Shown here one piece after another: positions 57,534 through 64,000 of a DNA stretch of 64,000 bases (within the stretch, counting starts at the first letter, position 1; every line of letters starts with the position of its first letter). Origin of the DNA: Strobilurus pachycystidiatus. Its lineage: Eukaryota > Basidiomycota > Agaricomycetes > Agaricales > Physalacriaceae. Under the pieces are notes generated by a model. That model did not search any database. It worked only from the letters and a program-made list of their open reading frames with translations, and was not told where the DNA came from. The stretch is taken from NCBI GenBank assembly GCA_019915135.1, contig JAHLMK010000005.1, positions 2,170,001 to 2,234,000 on the forward strand, given 5' to 3'. A program made the translations under genes and the position numbers.

Positions 57534-60500
57534 TCACTCGTCATCATGATCAACATCCATCTGCGCCTCCGGCTCCTCATCATCAGTGTCCGACAGCATC
57601 TCCTTACTCTTGAATTGCTTGCCCCCTCTCGACTTCCCTTCCTTCCTCTCAGCTTTCACCTCCTTCTCCGGAGCGTCACCCTCCTCATCCTCATCCTTGA
57701 TGACACGCTTCTTTCTCTTCCGTACCGGCTTCTCCACCTCTTCCTCCTCACTCGCCTCCCCATTTTCCTCCCCATTCTCCCGCTGGCGTTTCCGTAGCTT
57801 GCCCTTTCTCTTCTTCTTCTTCCCACCCTCAGGCTCATCTTCCCCACTGTTATTCGCAGTAGGCGCATTCGACTTGCGTGACCGCTTTGGCTTCTTCTCC
57901 TTCTCCTCGTCACTGTCAGCATACAACCGCGAATCTCTCGTCCAAGCCTGGGCAGTCTCCCTCGCAATCCGTCGCTCCTCAGCCAGCTTGGCCGCCGCAA
58001 TGCGTTCTCGCTCCGCCTTCTCTCTCTGTATGTACCAAGACCGGTCAGAACAAAGGACCAAAGAACAAAAGCGAACAAACCTCAATCTGTTCCACCTCGT
58101 CCCGCTCCTTCTGTCGTACCATGCGTGCCTTGTTGAGCTTATCTTGTACCTGCGCCTCGTGGTCCCTCTGCTTCGCCAGATGTTCGTCTGCTTTACGCAA
58201 CATATTATCACCATACTTCCGTCTCTGATCAGCGATGTCACGGCTGTACGGAACCATTGGCGCAGGCGCCGCGGCGAGCGATGCGAATAACCTACACAAC
58301 CATGAGCTCATTGCCACAACACCGATACCAAAGAATAAGGCGTACTTCTGGGCTCCAGCCGCCTGTTCAATCACCGATTGCAGCTCCTTCAGCTGCCGTT
58401 TGCTGGGATCGATACCGAACAGCATCTCGGCCGACTTCTGTTGAATCATGGCGATGTTGTAGAGGATGGCCTTGTCGGATGGTGATGCGTGTAAAGCCCT
58501 TTGCGCATACTTCAGTGCAGTCTGCATTGCCTTGTAGCTCTGATCTTTCGTCGCCTTCGCGTACCAGGACCGACATAGACACAGAAGGACCGATGTATTT
58601 TGTCCACCATAAGTCCGCAGTGACGTCTCATACTATAGGATAAATTAGCCGACAAGTCTGAACGAAGAGAAAGAAAACTTACACTCTCAATGGCGCGATC
58701 ATACTCATCCCGTCCATAGTAACAGTGGCCCATATTGAAGTAAACCCCGCCATCCTCACTCACGCTCTCCCTCACCTTTCCGAACACGTCCAACGCGCTT
58801 CTCAAGCGCGCTCTCCGGTCGCCCTCCGATTCTTGGTTAGCCCCTCCTGCACTCAACCCGCCCAGAGCATCCTCAGCCAAGACGATTGCAAGCCCCTGCG
58901 CCGCATATGCACAACTGCCGTCCAGCTGGAGCGCCTTCTCAAAGAACTCTGCACTCCGCTGGAAGTTGCGTTTCCGCTCCTCCATGCCCTTCCCTGCCGT
59001 CTCTCGACTTTCTCTCGCCTGCGTGTAAAGTATCGAGCCAGCGGCGCATAGTGCGTAGATATCATGTTTATCGTGGTCCTTCAAGGTGGCGAAGACAAAG
59101 TCTTTAGCAGGTTTGGGGAGTCCGCTTTGGATGAGGAAGTAGGTGTAGTATGCGCGAACGTTGAGATCGCCGGGTGTGGATGCGAGGGCTTGTTTGAGTA
59201 GGTCATGGGCGGAGGTGTGTTGGTGTGTAGTAGTCTGAATGTGGGCGAGGCGTAATTTCGCTGAGTAGAATAATGAGGATGGAACAAGACTACAGAGGAA
59301 AGAACGAACCATCAACATACTCGGGATGCCGCCCCGTCAATTTGGTGTACGCATCCTGAGCTTTCTCCTCGTCGCCGCCGTCTTCGTACACTCTTGCCAA
59401 ATTGTACAGCACTGACGTTGACATGCCCTCTCCATCTTCGCCAAGGGCGGCGGCCTTGACCAGTGCCCTCTCATACAACGTCCTTGCCTCTTCTAACCCA
59501 TCTCCGCCCATGGAATGCTTCAAAACCCCCAAGTTGTTCAACAGCTGCACTTCCACCTTGTCGTTCTGCCCTTGACACAAGCGCAAGGCCTCGCTGATGG
59601 CTGCAGCCGTTCGCTCCAGATTCTCTCCGCGCCACAGGCCCGCAATTTCAATGAACATGTCCATGTCGTCGCTGATCAACCGTGACACTCTCGGCTGGTT
59701 GTGATTGGGTTCGGATTGAGCTTGCAGACGGCGTGTTATGCGGTCAAACATGTCCCTCGCTCTATGGCGTTCCACCTGTTGATCTTTACTCGATATCTCT
59801 GGACGAGGAAGACCTCGCAGAGAAGCAAGTATCGCGTTCGCCTCGAAGCATTCCTGGGGTTTGATGCTCTGGGCTAGGTTGTCGAGCGTGTGAATAGCAC
59901 CGGGGTAGCCATCCACAGTGATCTGCATCTGCGCCAGTCCCAGATTCGCAAGTACATTTTTCTTCTGGCCCTCTTGTGCAGCGGTATAATGTTTGTTGGC
60001 GACGCCGTTCTGCCCTTGTATGTGGGCAATGCGACCGGCGCGAACGTAGCCGTCGGTCAATACTGTTAGCGTGTCCGCGTATTGTATCGTGCGTTCTGCT
60101 AGTTTGAGACTCTAGGTATAATGTCAGTATTGTTCGATTTGACATGGCACAAACTCACCCGCTGCAAGTTGCCTTTCTGCAGGAACAGCTCGCATAGAGC
60201 GTTCGCTGCGGAGGCATTGCAACTCCCACTGGCTTTGAACGCTCTCTCGACGTGTCGGATGCCCGTCTGATAAAACGCGACCCGCTCGCTCTCGTCCAGT
60301 CCCTCGTTCTTGCTCGTGTTGATGCTCTCGAGACCCAGCAGCAGCATAGCCGCCCACCCGTCACCCTTCCCCTCCTCGCTCAGCTGAAAACTGCGTTCCC
60401 ATGCCGCCTTTGCGCCAGACTTGTTCCCCATTGCCCAATAACACAGACCAATACCGACTCGTGGATCTGGCTGACAATTTGGATTGAGGCGTAAGACTTG

Positions 60501-61140
60501 CTGGAACGAATGGAGCGCGTCCCGATACTGTCTGCGCGCATATTGGATGCGTCCCTTGCCAAGCAAGGCGACAAGGTTGGTGGGCTTGTCGCTGAGGACG
60601 GCGTCGAAGGAGCGCATGGCGTCGTCCATGCTGCGAGTCACCAGCTGTAGGATGCCACGCGTGAGGAACGACAGCGAGAGATCGCCTTGGCCCGAAGACG
60701 CGCGATTGAGCATGTTCGTCGCCTCGCGAAAGCTGTCTTCCTTGATCTTTTTGTCGGCGAGGATGTCCTGCTTCGCTTCGGAAAGTATGATTTTGGGTTT
60801 GGCACGTGCATGGGCCATTTGGATGTTGGCAAGGAGGGAGAATATGGGTCCTGTGTCCTGCGCTGTGGAAATTTAAGAGGTATTGTTTGCTGCAAAATGG
60901 TTATTGACACCTACAACTGTCGTCCGCTTGCACTGCTGCTCTCGCTATCTTCTCTGCCGCATCCAAATATCCTCTCCGCCAGTACTCCGCGGCCAGCTTC
61001 GTCCATACCCAGACTTTTGGGTGGCCCTCAGTGAGCAGGTCGAGTATATCTTTCGGGTCCGGATCGAGGTTGTCGAGGTCAACGGTGATCACTTCCTGGC
61101 CGTTCAGTTCAATGTCGACGGTTCGGGGCTCTCCCTCCAT
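57534..61140 (-). CDS. CTR9: Paf1 complex subunit Ctr9 (TPR protein)
   Basis: Scaffold of the Paf1 complex, which travels with RNA polymerase II and promotes histone H2B ubiquitylation and H3K4 methylation. Six exons (minus), 61140-60918, 60862-60159, 60111-59310, 59260-58683, 58632-58081 and 58025-57534, give 1,116 residues, close to the yeast length, with all phases matching. Successive tetratricopeptide-like segments are seen (LLGKGRIQYARRQYRDALHS, VGIGLCYWAMGNKSGAKAAW, VLYNLARVYEDGGDEEKA, YFNMGHCYYGRDEYDRAIES). A coiled region (LRKADEHLAKQRDHEAQVQ) follows, and then a lysine/glutamate-rich tail ending in an acidic EEPEAQMDVDHDDE, typical of Ctr9. It appears intact and single copy. Confidence 0.93.
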
Positions 61141-61673
61141 AGCGAAAGGGCGCTAGGCTCGTATTGCGGCAATGATGGTTATGCAGGAGACAGAGGGAGG
61201 CGCGTATGGAAATGGACCGTGGTGGCGAGTGTCAAGCCGTCCCTGCTGAATAAGCTGTTCCGTGGAGGAACTCCGGGCCGTTTTCCGGACTGAAGAAAGT
61301 CTCAAACTACTGTATCCTGACTTGGTGTGCAGTATGTACTGAGGAAGAATTCGAAAATGATGGTTCAAAGACAGTTCAAACTAGCGAGCATGTTGTCTGG
61401 AACCCGACACGCCACCGCGATTCATTCAGTGTGATGACAACCTCCGCCACCAGACAGGTGCTCGAACGAGAATCTGTTACTGTTACTGTTACGAGATTGA
61501 CTTTGAAGAACTTGATCATGATTCATGATGCCAATGCCCCAGATCCCGATACACTCTGAATGAGCTGCGGCGATGTTGAATAGAGTGTCAATTGTGATGT
61601 GCGCATTCTTCGGGTCCTGGACGAATAAACTGTCTCTAATGTTAATGATGGCTATGCGACTGGTCATGGTGGT
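61141..61673. other. Intergenic between CTR9 and lipocalin-like gene
   Basis: It contains the CTR9 5' flank at its left and the 3' flank of the next minus-strand gene at its right. No coding exon is supported. Confidence 0.5.
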
Positions 61674-62433
61674 TCAGAGGTTTGTGCGAATGCGAGTGCT
61701 TCGGTGGTACTGGGCTTGCGTGAGAAGGAGCACTGCAGAATTATCACCGTCATCCTCACCCAGGGCATACACAATCCGCGAATTCACCACCTCATGCTTC
61801 GGGACAGTGCCAGTAACGATACTGTATGTCGCTAGGTGTTTCTGGCCGTTGATGTTCTGAACGGTGGTTACCTAGACCCGAGCCGCAGAGATAAGCGCCC
61901 ACTCAACTATAAACAAGCGAATAGCACATACCTCGAAGACGGTCCAACCATGTTCCAGGCTCGCGTAGATAGAGAATAGTAACTTCTCGTCTTTGTCCAC
62001 GCCATCCCATGCCCCTCTGAAATAAGCATGCTCTTCAGTGACGTCCTCTAATGCACCCCACCAACATGTTATTGTCATTCGCCCAGCCCATTCATCCATT
62101 CGCTCCTCCGTCTTGTTGTCCGGTACTCTGAGGATAGCGTGACTGGCAACGCTGGCCATTTCTTGATTACTGTCAATGTGTTCTATTCCCTTATCGTCCC
62201 AATAATGCGTGTACGTCAACGAGGACGATGAGGCCGGGGCGTTAACAATCAGTTTACGAAACACCCAAGGGACTTTCTGGATTCGCAGGACGTCCTCGGT
62301 GTTCGTCGTCAGTTTCTTGTTCTAGAAGTAGTGAGCTTATAACCGAAGAGAAGCAGTAGTGAACGAATCTCACTATTTTGAACACTCCGGTGAAATTCGC
62401 AACGGAAAGCTCCCCAGGTTCAGTGAACGTCAT
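61674..62433 (-). CDS. Small lipocalin-like fungal protein
   Basis: Three exons (minus), 62433-62374, 62321-61932 and 61871-61674, give 215 residues. The start MTFTEPGELSVANFTGVFKI joined to NKKLTTNTEDVLRIQKVPWV across the first intron, then TLTYTHYWDDKGIEHID-like text and a WxGR block, is the layout of a family widespread in fungi and often annotated as lipocalin-like (beta-barrel, small-ligand binding). No signal peptide or membrane segment is seen, so it is probably cytosolic. Ligand and role are unknown. Introns are 52 and 60 nt. Confidence 0.65.
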
Positions 62434-64000
62434 GATGGGCGATTGTGAGGTGTTGTCACATCGGAAAGAGTATTTATGTGCGCCTCTTCACGGCAGTGGG
62501 AATGCATCAAAGAGAAGCCTCGATGGCAGTGTTTGGTGGCGGAAAGATGGGGACACGTTCTCAGGATGCCCAAGCGTCGCATGCAGTTTCTGAATTTATC
62601 CCGAATCCGCTTTTTGCGGGCGTTGGCCCCTTCGTGATGTGCTTAGGCTGACTCTTCAAAGAAGAGCCGGACAAGAGCTGACCACAAACTTCAGTTTTTG
62701 GTTCCCCTAATGACAGGGCATCACATACCTTTTTGTTTCTGATGTGATCATCCATCACTGGCACCGCTAAGCGCTGTCCTTCCATGCTCGGGGACGAGAT
62801 ACGCAGAGGTCACTCTCCGTCGGTTCTACAAGCTTTGCTAACTCCCTCTCAAAATCGGCCGAGGGAACGGAGCAGCTCTTAGGGCGGAATCCATTTGGGG
62901 GAAGGAGGACCCATGACTCGCGCTGTGTCAGAGGTAGGAAAAGCAGAGGGATGCGTGAGAAGGCAATGAGCAGATCTGGAGGGGTTATGATGGCCGATTT
63001 GTTTCAAATCAGCTGGATTGATTCAAAATATGAGGCAATTGCTTGTAGAACAAAGATAAGAGACGTACGCGGTCAAACGCCGGACACATAGAGGGATGGT
63101 GACCGAAATTATCATTTCCTTCGAAGACGTTACGCGCGCCTGTCTTGAGACCTCGATTCCAATGGTCCCGATAATATGGCCATGAAATGTGATGTCAAGA
63201 GACCTCTCAACCTGCTCTCAACAAACGAAGATGGTGGTCCAAAAAGAGTGTGGTTCGGTCACGGGACCCAAAGCATTGTCTCACCTTCGCGGCGCTCGCC
63301 ACGCGACCGTCGCGACACTGACAGAATCGACCAGGTTGGGATGATTAAGCCCCTCCGAGAACTTTAATGACGAGCCCCAGCTATCCATTACGCCCCCAAA
63401 ACGAGTCCCACAGACATCCATATCTACGCAGAAGACCGAACGCGGCGGAAGCCACCGCACTGAATAGACCCGCGATGGCTTCACTAAAAATTGTTGCTGC
63501 CCTGTTTTCCTTCCAAAAGTCAACGAAAATCTTGTGCTCAGTATGATCTCCATACTCAAATCCGCGCAGTACTATCCGTCTGTAATGACTGGAAGCCGAA
63601 TGTAAAGCGAGTCTCTCGTGGTGCTCGAGCAGATAGTGACGCTGCAAGCCATGTATGAAAACTTGTGCCTGATATATACACGCATTCCACTCGCTACATC
63701 TGAGCTCGGCATCTCAAGAACGAAGCCCTCGCGGAGCACTGGCACTGGCAGACACAATACAGCTCAATTGATATTCATTGCAAACCATCTTATGGCGATC
63801 CAGTAACGCGGCGTAACGTCAAGTACGCAAATTCTCCATTGAATTGGTCGTGGTATCGAAACACACTGTACAGTGAGAATTCGCATGGGTAGTATGGACA
63901 GTGCCATTGGGCCAACATTCCGGTTTAATGACTCAGAGTAACGGTATCGCATCCTCCATTCTTGATATCCAAGTTGTACCTGAAGAAATCATCGGGATTG
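62434..64000. other. No supported gene at the right end
   Basis: Scattered open stretches only. On the minus strand near 63430-63560 the text IFSEAIAGLFSAVASAAF recalls the AGLFSAVV motif of DUF6535 proteins, possibly a fragment or the edge of a gene beyond the window. The rest shows no family signal. Confidence 0.35.

Noticed and set aside
57586..58290. 234-codon plus-strand frame near CTR9
   Set aside because: Antisense to the CTR9 lysine/glutamate tail, where AAG/GAG codons read backwards as CTT/CTC keep the frame open.
63381..63647. Possible DUF6535 fragment (IFSEAIAGLFSAVASAAF) on the minus strand
   Set aside because: Only about 18 residues resemble the family and the flanking text does not continue it; too weak to call a gene or pseudogene.

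Overview
The window comes from a filamentous basidiomycete, most likely an Agaricomycete. Genes are dense with introns of about 45-60 nt and GT-AG ends. Families include DUF6535 and DUF6593 proteins (known mainly from mushrooms), F-box/LRR-like proteins, a C2H2 + Zn(2)Cys(6) regulator, a divergent H3/H4 pair and a fungal-type endonuclease-free Penelope-like retroelement. No bacterial-style operons, CRISPR arrays or rRNA were seen, and no tRNA was recognised. Exon models below were built by eye; those described as closing in frame have a total length divisible by three and no internal stop.

Layout: 1-8 kb is gene-poor, with an F-box relic, a small unknown gene-like stretch and a 489-bp inverted-repeat element. 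NUP85 (8.0-10.7 kb, minus) is complete. After another poor stretch come a glutathione transferase (13.3 kb), a dual zinc-finger regulator (15.6 kb), a very large proline-rich/FG-like/DUF6535 membrane protein (18.4-23.8 kb, minus) and the histone H4-H3 pair (24.5-25.8 kb).

The centre (26.06-38.44 kb) is the most striking part. A 4.87-kb Coprina-type Penelope-like element, carrying a spliced ORF1, a reverse transcriptase and two 568-bp direct terminal repeats, sits exactly between two direct copies of about 3.75 kb of host DNA that show no differences by eye. Each host copy has a complete 13-exon carboxylesterase and the start of an F-box gene, so the locus looks like an insertion with a giant target duplication. 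The left F-box copy is cut by the element and the right copy is whole. Each terminal repeat contains a full hammerhead ribozyme (three helices, both conserved core strands, GUC cleavage site), which would cut the RNA into 4,304-nt units.

The 39-57 kb part holds a second F-box-like gene, an O-fucosyltransferase-like gene convergent with a DUF6593 gene, an MFS transporter with one apparent frame break, and three D-amino-acid oxidase copies. One oxidase copy is a decayed pseudogene, one is intact with a MITE in intron 1, and one is a chimera fused in frame to the fucosyltransferase tail. The chimera has the order and orientation expected if the 42.4-46.9 kb block was copied in inverted orientation and then lost about 3.6 kb internally. 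The right end carries CTR9 (Paf1 complex) and a small lipocalin-like protein.
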